A stretch of DNA of 64,000 bases. Origin: Pedobacter sp. Bi126. Lineage in GTDB: Bacteria; Bacteroidota; Bacteroidia; Sphingobacteriales; Sphingobacteriaceae. This document shows, in pieces, positions 53,156-62,547 of this stretch. The notes below the pieces were generated by a model. That model ran no database searches and was not told where the DNA came from. It saw only the letters and a program-made list of their open reading frames with translations. The stretch lies in NCBI RefSeq assembly GCF_918698245.1, contig NZ_CAKKMS010000001.1, positions 1,054,001-1,118,000 of the forward strand, read 5' to 3'. Position 1 is the first letter of the stretch. Each line of letters begins with the position of its first letter. The translations under genes were made by a program, and so were the position numbers.

Positions 53156-53929
53156 ATGACCTCTGAAGATCCAAATTTCAAGCCTGTAAAAATTGACATT
53201 GTGATTTTAAGCTATGCAAAGAGTGAGGAGTTAAAACAATTAACTACACAGACAATCCAAACACTGCTGAGCTCTGAAGACCCTAAAAAAATCCACTTCA
53301 ACATTTTGGTGTTAGAGTCCGAAAAAAAGCTAAGTCCTTTTCAATTCAAAAATACGACGACACTATACCCCAAAGAAAGTTTTGGTTTTAACAGATACCT
53401 AAATATTGGTTTGAAGAACACATCTGAAAATTTAATCTGTTTTTGCAACAATGATCTGATCTTTCATAAAGAATGGGCAACCGAGATGCTATCGGTACTG
53501 AAGAACAATGATTCAATTTTGAGCGCAAGCACTTTCTGCCCATTGATACAAAGAGATAATGGGGTAAACATGAACATGGAAGCGGTAGAGGGGTACGAAG
53601 GTTTTTTTTCAGGCTGGTGTTTCTTGATAAAGCGCTCGCTAATTGATAAAATAGGGTATTTTGACGAAAAATATAAATTTTGGTATGCAGATAGCGATTA
53701 TTTAAGAACCCTTAATAAATATCAGATTAAAAATGTTTTAATCCCCAGGTCTGTGGTAACACATTTGAATGCGGTTACTTCGAAATCATTAAACAAAAAA
53801 GAATACTTCAATCTAACAATGATGCCCCAACTATATTTTAACTACAAATGGAAAAGAGACAGTTATATTATCTACAAACTCAAAACAATCTATTTCAAAC
53901 TAAAATTTAACTTCAGTTTGTTACGATAA
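53156..53929 (+). CDS. Family 2 glycosyltransferase
   Basis: A 257-residue GT-A transferase: KIDIVILSYAKSEELKQLTTQTIQTLL, ILVLESEKKLSPFQF, SFGFNRYLNIGLKNTSENLICFCNNDLIFH (NND at the metal position), FFSGWCFLIKRSLIDKIGYFDEKYKFWYADSDYLRTL. The W-A-D-S-D block is the usual acceptor-side acid of rhamnosyl-type GT2s. Specificity unknown. Confidence 0.87.
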   Translation: MTSEDPNFKPVKIDIVILSYAKSEELKQLTTQTIQTLLSSEDPKKIHFNILVLESEKKLSPFQFKNTTTLYPKESFGFNRYLNIGLKNTSENLICFCNNDLIFHKEWATEMLSVLKNNDSILSASTFCPLIQRDNGVNMNMEAVEGYEGFFSGWCFLIKRSLIDKIGYFDEKYKFWYADSDYLRTLNKYQIKNVLIPRSVVTHLNAVTSKSLNKKEYFNLTMMPQLYFNYKWKRDSYIIYKLKTIYFKLKFNFSLLR

Positions 53930-53950
53930 GAAAAACACATAAGTAAAAAA

Positions 53951-54865
53951 TTGACAACAACCCGATCAGTGTTGAAAAATGACAAATCATATTTCACTTA
54001 TGCCAGTGGAAAAAAATATCTTTCACTGGCATTTACCTTAGCCAGATCTTACAAACATCATAATTCAATAGAAATCCCATTTTATATCATCTCCAACAGC
54101 GATTTTAGTCTTCCTTGGGATCTAAAGTGGGTTAAAAAGGCAATCGTCTCCAAATCTCAGGTAGGACCTGGCCTGGAATTTAAATTACATTTACTTGAAA
54201 TTTCCCCTACTTATAAATCTATTTTTATCGATGCAGATTCATTAATCTATTCAAATATCGATTTTATTTTTAATGAATTTGATGAGACCCCAAGCGTAAT
54301 CGGCACAAAAGTGACCAATGGCATTTGGGTAGATGAAGATATTGCTGCTACCAGTAATGAATTTGATCTAGGCTACATGATTCGATACTGTGGTGCATTT
54401 TATTATTTGGTTAAAAACAAGCAGGGAGAAAAAATATTTGATTATGCCAAAATATTATATCTATCAGGCCGCCCATTTCAGAGAAATGAAAATACAATGT
54501 ACGATGAGCCCATTTTATCCATAGCCCTATCAAAACATGTTGTAGATCCCCTAATTGATGACGGTAATATCTGGGGAGATCTTGTACATTTCAATTATGA
54601 AGATCAACTGAATATTTTTAAAAGTCCTCCCATTTTCGATAATATCCCAGGTTCAGCAACTTACAAGTTCTGGCTGCCAAATGGGAAATACAGCCCATTA
54701 ATTTTACACGTTGGAAGCGGCAATTTTAATAAAAAGCCCTGGATATTTGATTCTATAAGATTAAAGCTCAATCAAAAGTATTTACTACCAATATTTCTTA
54801 GTGATTGGCTTGTTAAAGCAATTGCTATCCCGGTATATCAGCTAGCAAGAAAGTTATTACGTTAA
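53951..54865 (+). CDS. GT8-like glycosyltransferase (paralogue of the gene at 58527)
   Basis: A 304-residue protein with YFTYASGKKYLSLAFTLARSY, FKLHLLEISPTYKSIFIDADSLIYSNIDFIF (DxD in IDADS), GAFYYLVKNKQGEKIFDYA and PLILHVGSGNFNKKPW. The order fits the GT-A fold of GT8-like proteins. The gene at 58527 shares all these blocks and must be a duplicate. First codon TTG 22 bp after the previous stop. Overlaps the next gene by one base (TAATG). Confidence 0.78.
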   Translation: MTTTRSVLKNDKSYFTYASGKKYLSLAFTLARSYKHHNSIEIPFYIISNSDFSLPWDLKWVKKAIVSKSQVGPGLEFKLHLLEISPTYKSIFIDADSLIYSNIDFIFNEFDETPSVIGTKVTNGIWVDEDIAATSNEFDLGYMIRYCGAFYYLVKNKQGEKIFDYAKILYLSGRPFQRNENTMYDEPILSIALSKHVVDPLIDDGNIWGDLVHFNYEDQLNIFKSPPIFDNIPGSATYKFWLPNGKYSPLILHVGSGNFNKKPWIFDSIRLKLNQKYLLPIFLSDWLVKAIAIPVYQLARKLLR

Positions 54866-55866
54866 TGCAGAAGAAAAGAATTAAGATAAAATTCCAGAAT
54901 GGAATTGAGTTTCACAGTAGCAAAAAGGAAATATTAGGCGGTCTTCTTGATGAATATGACTTTATTGACAGTGAAAATCCGGATTTTATTGTTTTTGGCC
55001 CATATGGAAATAATGTTCCTGAAAAGGGAAATTATACCCGTATCGGCTACTATTGCGAATGCATCACTCCCGATCTATCAAATTGTGAATGGGCATTTGG
55101 TGTACCCAGAGAGGAGGAAATCAACAGTTACCATTACAAAAGAATTCAGTGGCATGGTTTAAATCCAGAATCCTTAATAAAGGAAATAGATGCCGAGGAA
55201 ATTTTAGGCAAAAAAGATAAATTTTGCAATTTTCTATACTCCAACATCATACCACATAGAGAAGCTTTTTTCAAACAGTTATCAAAATACAAGAAGATTG
55301 ATGCACCCGGCAGATCGATGAATAATATGCCGTCCATTGATAGTCAATATTCTGGGAGCAAATGGGATATTAAGAGACAGTTCCTCACACCATATAAATT
55401 CACAATAGCTTTCGAAAGTTACACCTATCCAGGGTATCAAACAGAAAAATTATATGATGCCATGCAAATGAACAGTATCCCTATCTATTGTGGGGATCCA
55501 AATATAACAGATATCTTCAACGAACAAAGCTTTATCAATGCCAAAGATTATTTGCCGGCATCAAATAAACCGATTAAAGACTTCCTAGAACAAAACTGTC
55601 AATATAATTTTAAAGATTATCTTCCTGCAACCTATAGTAGTATATATTATAAAGTTAGACGCAAGCTTAAAACGATAGGCAAAGCTCAAAAAATGCGTAT
55701 AGAATTGAAAAATCTAGACTTTACGCCACTGATTGACAGGATTATTGAGTTAGATAAAAATCCTGAAGAATATCTAAAAATGCTTAGGGAGCCTTGGTTT
55801 AAGGACAATACGATACCTGAGCATTTATCGGCTAACAATAGGTGGAGAGAAATTTTTGGAAGCTGA
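54865..55866 (+). CDS. Family 10 glycosyltransferase (fucosyltransferase-type)
   Basis: A 333-residue protein. The C-terminal half carries the GT10 signature: KFTIAFESYTYPGYQTEKLYDAMQMNSIPIYCGDPNI, with the Glu-Lys-x-x-x-Ala region that binds the GDP-sugar, preceded by KFCNFLYSN and PGRSMNN. The N-terminal part contains YYCECITPDLSNCEWAFG. In the family these enzymes transfer fucose from GDP-fucose to GlcNAc or Gal. The donor might equally be another GDP-sugar, such as the possible GDP-perosamine of this locus. Confidence 0.85.
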   Translation: MQKKRIKIKFQNGIEFHSSKKEILGGLLDEYDFIDSENPDFIVFGPYGNNVPEKGNYTRIGYYCECITPDLSNCEWAFGVPREEEINSYHYKRIQWHGLNPESLIKEIDAEEILGKKDKFCNFLYSNIIPHREAFFKQLSKYKKIDAPGRSMNNMPSIDSQYSGSKWDIKRQFLTPYKFTIAFESYTYPGYQTEKLYDAMQMNSIPIYCGDPNITDIFNEQSFINAKDYLPASNKPIKDFLEQNCQYNFKDYLPATYSSIYYKVRRKLKTIGKAQKMRIELKNLDFTPLIDRIIELDKNPEEYLKMLREPWFKDNTIPEHLSANNRWREIFGS

Positions 55867-55869
55867 TCT

Positions 55870-56865
55870 ATGAACTTGCCCTTAGTCTCAATAATTATTC
55901 CTGTATACAACGCTGAAAGTTTTATTTCAGAGACTATAAGTTCAGCGATAAATCAGACATGGACGAATACTGAAATCATCATTGTTGACGATGGTTCCAC
56001 AGACCGTTCACTTGAAATTGCAAAAGAATTTAAAAACAAGAAGATAACTGTTCTTAACCAGCAGAATAAAGGTGCCAGTTCGGCAAGAAATCTAGCTCTC
56101 AGTGTAGCAACGGGAGACTATATACAATTCTTGGATGCTGACGACTTAATAAACGAAGTCAAAATTGAAACGCAGGTTAACTTGTTACTAAACAATCCTT
56201 ACCACCTAGCAACCTGTGCCTGCGTTCATTTTCAAAATGATGCTGATCCCTTTGCAAAACCTATTGTTCACGAATGGGTCAGAGAAGAATCGGATGATCC
56301 TATTGATTTCCTTATTAAATTATATGGTGGAAGTTTGATCGGACCAGAATACGGAGGTTTTATCGCCCTTCATTCCTGGTTGATTCCATTTAGCCTTATT
56401 AAACTCGCTGGCCAGTGGAATGAAGCGCTATCACTAGACGATGATGGAGAGTTTATGTGTCGGGTAATATTAAAATCAAAGGGCATTAAATATGCTCAAA
56501 ATGCAGTGGTATATTATAGAAAACATACAGATCATTACAACATCAGCAGTTCGACTTCTGAAACCGCTCATAAAAGCCTGTTAAATTCAGTAAAGCTAAA
56601 AATGCAGTATTTGTTATCTCGGAAAGATGATCAGCAGGTTCGTTTAGTGCTAAGCAGGATATTCTTTGAGGTTGCGGTTTCCTTTTATCCCGAATTCCCT
56701 TTCCTTACCTTAGAAGCTGAGAATTTGGGAAAGGTGCTAGACCCAAATCAAAAACCTACCCCTTACAAAAACTTTCCTTTAAAACAGATCAGTTATATCC
56801 TTGGCTGGAGGAGGGCAAAATTAATTTCTAGATTTAAACACTCATGGAAAAAAAAAATATCATAA
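55870..56865 (+). CDS. Family 2 glycosyltransferase
   Basis: A 331-residue GT-A transferase with textbook GT2 motifs: PLVSIIIPVYNAESFISETISSAI, EIIIVDDGSTDRSLEIAKEF, NKGASSARNLALSVATGDYIQFLDADDLI (DADD), and SLDDDGEFMCRVILKS in the acceptor region. A basic C-terminal end (RRAKLISRFKHSWKKKIS) may touch the membrane. It overlaps the FkbM gene by 22 bp. Confidence 0.9.
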   Translation: MNLPLVSIIIPVYNAESFISETISSAINQTWTNTEIIIVDDGSTDRSLEIAKEFKNKKITVLNQQNKGASSARNLALSVATGDYIQFLDADDLINEVKIETQVNLLLNNPYHLATCACVHFQNDADPFAKPIVHEWVREESDDPIDFLIKLYGGSLIGPEYGGFIALHSWLIPFSLIKLAGQWNEALSLDDDGEFMCRVILKSKGIKYAQNAVVYYRKHTDHYNISSSTSETAHKSLLNSVKLKMQYLLSRKDDQQVRLVLSRIFFEVAVSFYPEFPFLTLEAENLGKVLDPNQKPTPYKNFPLKQISYILGWRRAKLISRFKHSWKKKIS

Positions 56866-57689
56866 AAGTTTCCGGAGCACAATGGAAGCATAACCTTTTA
56901 TACCGGTTGGCGATTTCCAAAGAATTCCCTTCAAGATTGAGAATACAGAATCTTATCCGTAAATTCTGGAGGCTCGATCTTTTGAAATATACAACACCTT
57001 CGGGACTCAAGCTCGTACTTGATGTTACTGACTGGGTTCAGTATCAGATCTATCTACACGGGAACTATGAAAAACAAAGCGTTGAATTATTTAAAAGATT
57101 AGGTAAAAATTCTTCAATAATTTTTGATATTGGTGCACATATTGGTCAGTATGCACTGGAGTGCTCACAGGATGATAATTCTATTGAAAAGAAAATATTT
57201 GCGATAGAAGTTAACCCAAAAACATTCACCTATCTGTTAAACAACATCCAAGTCAATGAATTCAGGAACATTAAACCTATTTTAGGAGCTGTTGGATCTT
57301 CAAAAAATGTGGTCAACATTAATATCCCGGCCTATTGGAATATGGGAAATACAATGATCAATCACGACTCAGAAAATGTAGGATTAGACAATTACTTAGC
57401 AGCCACGTTGAGTTTGCCAGATTTACTTAAAACCTATGGCATTTCCAATATAGATCTTATAAAAATAGACGTAGAAGGACATGAAATCAATGTTTTTAAA
57501 GAACTGTTCAGTCATAATATATATCCAAAAGACATCATTTTTGAATATATTCCAGAAGCTTTTAAAGAAGCTGACATTCTAGTTAATTTATTCAGAGATA
57601 ATGGATACCTAATTAAGGATGTAAATAACAATGATTTTATCGGACAGGAAAATATACCAGAACAAAATTTATGGGCAACAAGAGCTTAG
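56844..57689 (+). CDS. FkbM-family methyltransferase
   Basis: SAM-dependent O-methyltransferase of 281 residues. The SAM fold begins SIIFDIGAHIGQYALECSQ, continues with KIFAIEVNPKTFTYLLNNIQVN and ends with the FkbM block NIDLIKIDVEGHEINVFKELF. It would methylate a hydroxyl of the glycan, possibly as chain-end cap. The Wzt C-terminal domain could recognise such a cap. Overlaps its neighbours by 22 and 19 bp. Confidence 0.9.
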   Translation: MEKKNIIKVSGAQWKHNLLYRLAISKEFPSRLRIQNLIRKFWRLDLLKYTTPSGLKLVLDVTDWVQYQIYLHGNYEKQSVELFKRLGKNSSIIFDIGAHIGQYALECSQDDNSIEKKIFAIEVNPKTFTYLLNNIQVNEFRNIKPILGAVGSSKNVVNINIPAYWNMGNTMINHDSENVGLDNYLAATLSLPDLLKTYGISNIDLIKIDVEGHEINVFKELFSHNIYPKDIIFEYIPEAFKEADILVNLFRDNGYLIKDVNNNDFIGQENIPEQNLWATRA

Positions 57690-58534
57690 GTGATCCCAGC
57701 GTAAACCTGGTTATTTTCACCTGCAGTGGTAGGGAACACCTATTACTGAGTACCCTGAAATCATTCAAAAAGTATATTGATTTTAGGTTTAATCAAACTA
57801 TTCTGGCTATTGATGGAGAAGTTAATCCTGCGATCCTTCAAATCATAAAACCAGATATTGTAATTCAGCACTTTAAAAGGAATGGGTATGTTAGTAGCAT
57901 TTCGAAAACGTTAACGGTTATAGATGCACCTTATTTTTTTTGGCTAGAGGATGACTGGAGTTTCAAAGAAGAAATATCTATAAGCGATCTGTTAAAAAAA
58001 ATAAGTAGCAATACGAGTTGGACCCAGATAATACTGAGCAAATTTGGCCCACTTAGCGATGAGCAAAAGAAGAAAAAATTATTCGGAGATTTCTACGAAA
58101 CCGATTTTGGCTTTTCGGCGAATCCGTCCCTCTGTAATACCGGACATATAAGGTCTGCATTTGAATTGCTTAAAACAGCTGTTAAAGGAGATGTCTTAGG
58201 TCATGACGGATTCGAAAACTTCTTAACTAGAACTTTCAATCAAGCAAAGCTAGTCTGTGCAATACAGGATCCGAAAAATAATCATCCAATTAAACATGAA
58301 GGCTACCTGGAAACGACTGCAAGAAACTGGCACATGATCAACTCACTTGAAACACGTACACCGGAGCACCTGTTAACGATTCCCAGGCCTTCAATTCCCA
58401 GACGGCTCATAATGCTATTTAAACTTTTCTGGGTATTTCTCTCACTAAGTTTCAGGCAACTATTTAACAATAAAACATATGAATTTTGTTTTAGAGTAAT
58501 TACTGGTGCAGATTCAGCTAAAAAAGATGACTGA
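57671..58534 (+). CDS. GT2-like glycosyltransferase
   Basis: A 287-residue protein: VNLVIFTCSGREHLLLSTLKSF, TILAIDGEVNPAIL, RNGYVSSISKTLTVIDAPYFFWLEDDWSF (EDD-W at the metal position), and SANPSLCNTGHIRSAFELLK. The order of blocks is that of a GT-A fold transferase, though the wording is divergent from classical GT2. A hydrophobic C-terminal stretch (LIMLFKLFWVFLSLSFRQLF) suggests membrane association. Confidence 0.7.
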   Translation: MGNKSLGDPSVNLVIFTCSGREHLLLSTLKSFKKYIDFRFNQTILAIDGEVNPAILQIIKPDIVIQHFKRNGYVSSISKTLTVIDAPYFFWLEDDWSFKEEISISDLLKKISSNTSWTQIILSKFGPLSDEQKKKKLFGDFYETDFGFSANPSLCNTGHIRSAFELLKTAVKGDVLGHDGFENFLTRTFNQAKLVCAIQDPKNNHPIKHEGYLETTARNWHMINSLETRTPEHLLTIPRPSIPRRLIMLFKLFWVFLSLSFRQLFNNKTYEFCFRVITGADSAKKDD

Positions 58535-59507
58535 GCAAAGAAATGTATTGACAATTGCCACAGGGAAACCCCTCTACGTAAACCTTGCCCTAAATTTGGC
58601 CCGCTCGTTTTATTACTGGAACAGTGATACGGGGATTAAGTTCTATCTGGCAACTGACAGACCGGATCTTATCCCATTGGATGTAAAACCTTTTGTATGT
58701 ATAATTCCATTAACTGAAAATCAACTGGGAAAGGGTTTCTCCACTAAATTACATTTGGAAAAGCTTGCACCACCAGGTAGGACATTATTTATAGACAGTG
58801 ATTGCTTAATTTATGGAAATATCCAATCCATATTTGACCGTTTCGCCGGGCACGCTGTTTCAGTTATCGGTGATTTTATTTCAAAAGGTGAATGGTTTGG
58901 TGACATCGAATCTATTTGCAAAAAATTACGGCTAAAAAAAATACCCAAATTTAATGGAGGTGTATATTATCTAGAAAACGGTGATCTGGCTAAACAGATC
59001 TATGAAACAGCCCAAAACTTGGAAAGGCGTTACGATGAAATCGGATTTGTTAAGCTTAGGGGTACTTCAAACGATGAGGTATTAATGGCGGTGGCAATGG
59101 AAATGAATGGTCAAAATCCTATATTGGATGATGGTACAATTATGGGGGATTTACAAGCATGCCAGGGAGATTATAAACTGAATGTAATTGAAGGTCATGC
59201 TGAGTTAAGCAATCCCGCCTATCCAAGTCCCTTACACCAAAGTTGGTATCCCCATACAACTATCCACCCATTGATTGTGCATTTTTTAGGTTATTACACC
59301 CAACATCATCCTTATCTACTTGATGCGTACAGGCTAAGAAAAAAATTGGAGAACAACCTTACTATCTGGAACAGGCTAAAAGGAAACTTCACTATAAAAT
59401 ATCCATCGCAATTGAAAAGCGCGGTAAAAAACATTTTCAGACCGCTATTTCACTGTTTGTTTGGATATCGAAGCATTGGACGCTCGGAAAGAGATAACAT
59501 TTTGTAA
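58527..59507 (+). CDS. GT8-like glycosyltransferase (paralogue of the gene at 53951)
   Basis: A 326-residue transferase starting MTEQRNVLTIATGKPLYVNLALNLARSF. Further blocks: GFSTKLHLEKLAPPGRTLFIDSDCLIYGNI (DxD in IDSDC), FNGGVYYLENGDLAKQIYETA, GTSNDEVLMAVAMEMNG and HPLIVHFLGYY. The paralogue at 53951 has the same blocks. The ATG at 58527 overlaps the previous stop by 8 bp (ATGACTGA); an ATG at 58506 would add seven residues. Confidence 0.8.
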   Translation: MTEQRNVLTIATGKPLYVNLALNLARSFYYWNSDTGIKFYLATDRPDLIPLDVKPFVCIIPLTENQLGKGFSTKLHLEKLAPPGRTLFIDSDCLIYGNIQSIFDRFAGHAVSVIGDFISKGEWFGDIESICKKLRLKKIPKFNGGVYYLENGDLAKQIYETAQNLERRYDEIGFVKLRGTSNDEVLMAVAMEMNGQNPILDDGTIMGDLQACQGDYKLNVIEGHAELSNPAYPSPLHQSWYPHTTIHPLIVHFLGYYTQHHPYLLDAYRLRKKLENNLTIWNRLKGNFTIKYPSQLKSAVKNIFRPLFHCLFGYRSIGRSERDNIL

Positions 59508-59516
59508 GCAGCTAAG

Positions 59517-60635
59517 ATGAAGTACATAAAAGGATTAGATGTATTAAGAGCTGTAGCTGTCTTTTTTGTTATTATAACACACTGGGGGCCACATACCTTT
59601 AAATCTGAAATTTTAACTTTTATTTTTCAAAAAATTATCCCTGATGGAAATTTCGGTGTTGATCTTTTCTTTGTTCTTAGCGGCTATCTAATAACCCGGA
59701 TATTATTAAAGGCGAGAGAGGAGCAGTCCGAGGAATATAGATTTCGAACAATAAGGGCTTTCTATATCAGAAGGGCATTAAGGATTTTTCCAATATATTA
59801 TTTACTAATATTTGTTGTTTGTTTACTAGGTGCTCAGAACGTTATATCCAACCTAGATTACTACCTGACCTATACCTCTAATTTTTTGGTGTTCAAAACC
59901 AATTCATGGGACAGTATCACCCACACATGGTCATTGGCAGTCGAGGAACAATTTTATCTTATATGGCCCTGGTTCATAATTTTTCTACCAAGAAAGCATC
60001 TTTTAACCTTCATCCTTACAGCTTTAATATTCGGCATTTTAAGTACGCTGACATTTGATTATTTTCTTGGGGATTTCTTTTATATTCTGCTTCCTCCCTG
60101 CATAACAGCATTTTCAATTGGCGCATTATTGGCCTATAGTGAATTTTATCCAGCTAGTCGAAAAGTAATTGTACCCGCCTTTAAACTATTATTTCCAATT
60201 ATTGTTCTATTTTTCTTTATAAATCAATTTGGCTATAAATTAAGCTTGATCAGAGCAGTTAATTCTATTCTTGCCATTAACTTAATCATGTATGTAGTTA
60301 ATGAGAACTACAACAAGTTTACAAAAATGATCTTCACGAACAAGCTCCTCATCAATACGGGCAAAATAAGTTATGGCATTTATCTTTACCATTTTATTGT
60401 TCCATCCTATTGGAACCAGTTCGTAGATTACCTCAACCGATATTTTTTGTTTACTCCTGAGACCTTAAAGTTTTTAAAATACCCTCCTCCTGCCTATTTA
60501 ATTGAACTGGCACTTGTGTTTATTATTTCATATTCCTCATATTATTACCTTGAGTTGAGGTTTATCAGGTTAAAGAACAGATTTGGCTACGTAACCGCCG
60601 ATCATAAAAATTTATCTAAAGAATGTGTGACGTAA
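59517..60635 (+). CDS. Acyltransferase 3 family membrane protein
   Basis: A 372-residue polytopic acyltransferase. N-terminus KYIKGLDVLRAVAVFFVIITHWG is the family signature, with GVDLFFVLSGYLITRILLKAREE and FYIRRALRIFPIYYLLIFVV next, then WSLAVEEQFYLIWPW, strongly diagnostic of OafA-type enzymes. About ten helices. The second such gene in the operon (the other is at 45312). Likely O-acetylates the polysaccharide. Confidence 0.93.
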   Translation: MKYIKGLDVLRAVAVFFVIITHWGPHTFKSEILTFIFQKIIPDGNFGVDLFFVLSGYLITRILLKAREEQSEEYRFRTIRAFYIRRALRIFPIYYLLIFVVCLLGAQNVISNLDYYLTYTSNFLVFKTNSWDSITHTWSLAVEEQFYLIWPWFIIFLPRKHLLTFILTALIFGILSTLTFDYFLGDFFYILLPPCITAFSIGALLAYSEFYPASRKVIVPAFKLLFPIIVLFFFINQFGYKLSLIRAVNSILAINLIMYVVNENYNKFTKMIFTNKLLINTGKISYGIYLYHFIVPSYWNQFVDYLNRYFLFTPETLKFLKYPPPAYLIELALVFIISYSSYYYLELRFIRLKNRFGYVTADHKNLSKECVT

Positions 60636-61558
60636 GTATTGTTATACCGACATTTAACCGGTTATGGTGTTTACCCAGGGCTGTGGAAAGCTGTAGAAAC
60701 ACAATTTGTCAAACCGAAATTATTGTTGTTGATGATGGCAGTTGTGACGGTACCTGGTCGTGGCTGCTCGAGCAAGATGATATAGTTAAACTCAGGCAGG
60801 ACAACCAGGGACAAACCTATGCTATAAACGCAGGCACCTCAATTGCGAAGGGAAAATATATCCGTTTCCTGGATAGCGATGATTTTCTTGAAAGTGGTAT
60901 AATTGACAAGCAGTTTCAAAAGGCTGAGCAGACGGGAGCTCAATTAGTGTATAGTAGAGTAGATGGATTTGACTTAGAATCAAAGGCTGTAACCGCTTAC
61001 CCCGAAATGGTGGAATGGGAAGATTTTATGGAGTTACAATTAAGTACCCGCTATGGAAGTCATTTCCTTGGAATGTTATTCAGAACCGATAAGGTTAAAC
61101 TCGTTCCAAGAAGACCCGATTTTGCGCTTAGAGAGGATAGAATGTTTCTTCTAGAATACGGTCTGTTAAATCCCCGATTGGCATTTGTACCGGGTTGTGC
61201 CGGATATTGGGTTAAACATGTTAACCAAATGCAGGGGAACTATAGTGGACTAAAATCGCAAGCCGCAAACTGGCAGTCATTAAACATCTATAAAAAAATC
61301 TTAGCCAAACTGAATGAATCAGGAACGTTGAACGAAAGTAGAATAGCCGCAGCGTGTACTTCGCTATGGCCATTATCGACCTGGATTGCAAAAGACCATC
61401 CCATGGATGGATTGGATGTTTATAATTGGATACTTGAGCTCAATCCCTCGTTTAAAATTCCTGAAAATGGGGCTTTAGGTTTTGGTTATAATTTACTGGG
61501 TTTTAAAAACATGCAAAAAGTCATGTCCATGCGAAGAAAAATTAAACGTCTATTTTGA
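60623..61558 (+). CDS. Family 2 glycosyltransferase
   Basis: A 311-residue GT-A transferase: VSIVIPTFNRLWCLPRAVES, EIIVVDDGSCDGTWSWLLEQ, DNQGQTYAINAGTSIAKGKYIRFLDSDDFLESG (DSDD), FALREDRMFLLEYGLL (ED acceptor acid). It overlaps the acyltransferase gene by 13 bp and is joined to the next gene by a TTGA overlap. Confidence 0.9.
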   Translation: MCDVSIVIPTFNRLWCLPRAVESCRNTICQTEIIVVDDGSCDGTWSWLLEQDDIVKLRQDNQGQTYAINAGTSIAKGKYIRFLDSDDFLESGIIDKQFQKAEQTGAQLVYSRVDGFDLESKAVTAYPEMVEWEDFMELQLSTRYGSHFLGMLFRTDKVKLVPRRPDFALREDRMFLLEYGLLNPRLAFVPGCAGYWVKHVNQMQGNYSGLKSQAANWQSLNIYKKILAKLNESGTLNESRIAAACTSLWPLSTWIAKDHPMDGLDVYNWILELNPSFKIPENGALGFGYNLLGFKNMQKVMSMRRKIKRLF

Positions 61559-62547
61559 AGCCTTTAAACATTTTCTACCAGGAACCGGAACACGATCGTT
61601 GGTTTAAATACGACCGTTATCCAAGGAAACTGCTTAGGCATATTATTCGGGGTGAAGAAAAACCAGGTAGCATTATGATGGTTGCTTTAGGTTTAATTGC
61701 GGGCCTTGAACGTCTTGGGGTTCCGTACCGCTTCAATGATTTTAAGTATATCAAAAAAAATACTGCTGAGATTGCATGTATTATTGGAAAGCCCCACTTG
61801 CTCGATAAATACGACTGGAAAAATCCCATTGTATTTGGCCCTGGTATCTTTTCACACCCTGTAGATTACCCCGATCTCTTGAACAAATACCCCAACATCA
61901 AGAAAATTCTTGTACCGGGACCATGGATGCAAAAAATGTTCGCATCTGTTTACGGTGAAGAATCTGTACTATCTTGGCCAGTTGGGATTGATACAAATAA
62001 ATGGAGTCCAAAAAATACAGTAAAAGAAAATGATTTCCTAATATATAGCAAGTTTCTCTGGAATAAGGAAATCAACCGATCTGAAATGCTAAGGCCTATT
62101 CTCGATAAACTAGATCAAAATGGCCTAAAATATGAAGTAATAACTTATGGAAAATATACTCATGAATTACTGAAAGACAGTTTAGATAGAAGTAAGGCTG
62201 TTATATTTTTGTGTGAACATGAGACCCAAGGCATGGCATATCAACAAATCTTATCAACAGATTTGCCAATATTGGCATGGGATCGTGAAGACTATTGGAT
62301 AGATCCCACCTATTATCCCGAGAAAGTTCGCTTTACCCCTTCCTCATCAGTACCTTATTGGGATGAGAGATGTGGGCTTAAATTTAAAGGACTAAATGAT
62401 TTCGATCAAAAACTTTCAATGTTTCTAAAAACTAATAACAGGTATTCCCCACGGCAATATATTTTAGAAAACCTGACATTGGAAATCTGTGCCGAACACT
62501 ACATCAACTTAATTAATTCCCTCAATGAAGATACTTCAAATAGTTAA
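61555..62547 (+). CDS. GT4-like glycosyltransferase
   Basis: A 330-residue protein of GT-B type. Blocks seen are LNIFYQEPEHDRWFKYDRYPRK, NPIVFGPGIFSHPVDYPDLL, KKILVPGPWMQKMFASVYG, VLSWPVGIDTNKWSP, DFLIYSKFLW, and AVIFLCEHETQGMAYQQILSTDLPILAWDRE, where the E-x7-like acid pair binds the donor sugar. The fold follows GT4 but the wording is unusual (conserved Trp and His). TTG start, TTGA overlap with the previous stop; its end overlaps the next start by 23 bp. Confidence 0.75.
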   Translation: MKPLNIFYQEPEHDRWFKYDRYPRKLLRHIIRGEEKPGSIMMVALGLIAGLERLGVPYRFNDFKYIKKNTAEIACIIGKPHLLDKYDWKNPIVFGPGIFSHPVDYPDLLNKYPNIKKILVPGPWMQKMFASVYGEESVLSWPVGIDTNKWSPKNTVKENDFLIYSKFLWNKEINRSEMLRPILDKLDQNGLKYEVITYGKYTHELLKDSLDRSKAVIFLCEHETQGMAYQQILSTDLPILAWDREDYWIDPTYYPEKVRFTPSSSVPYWDERCGLKFKGLNDFDQKLSMFLKTNNRYSPRQYILENLTLEICAEHYINLINSLNEDTSNS

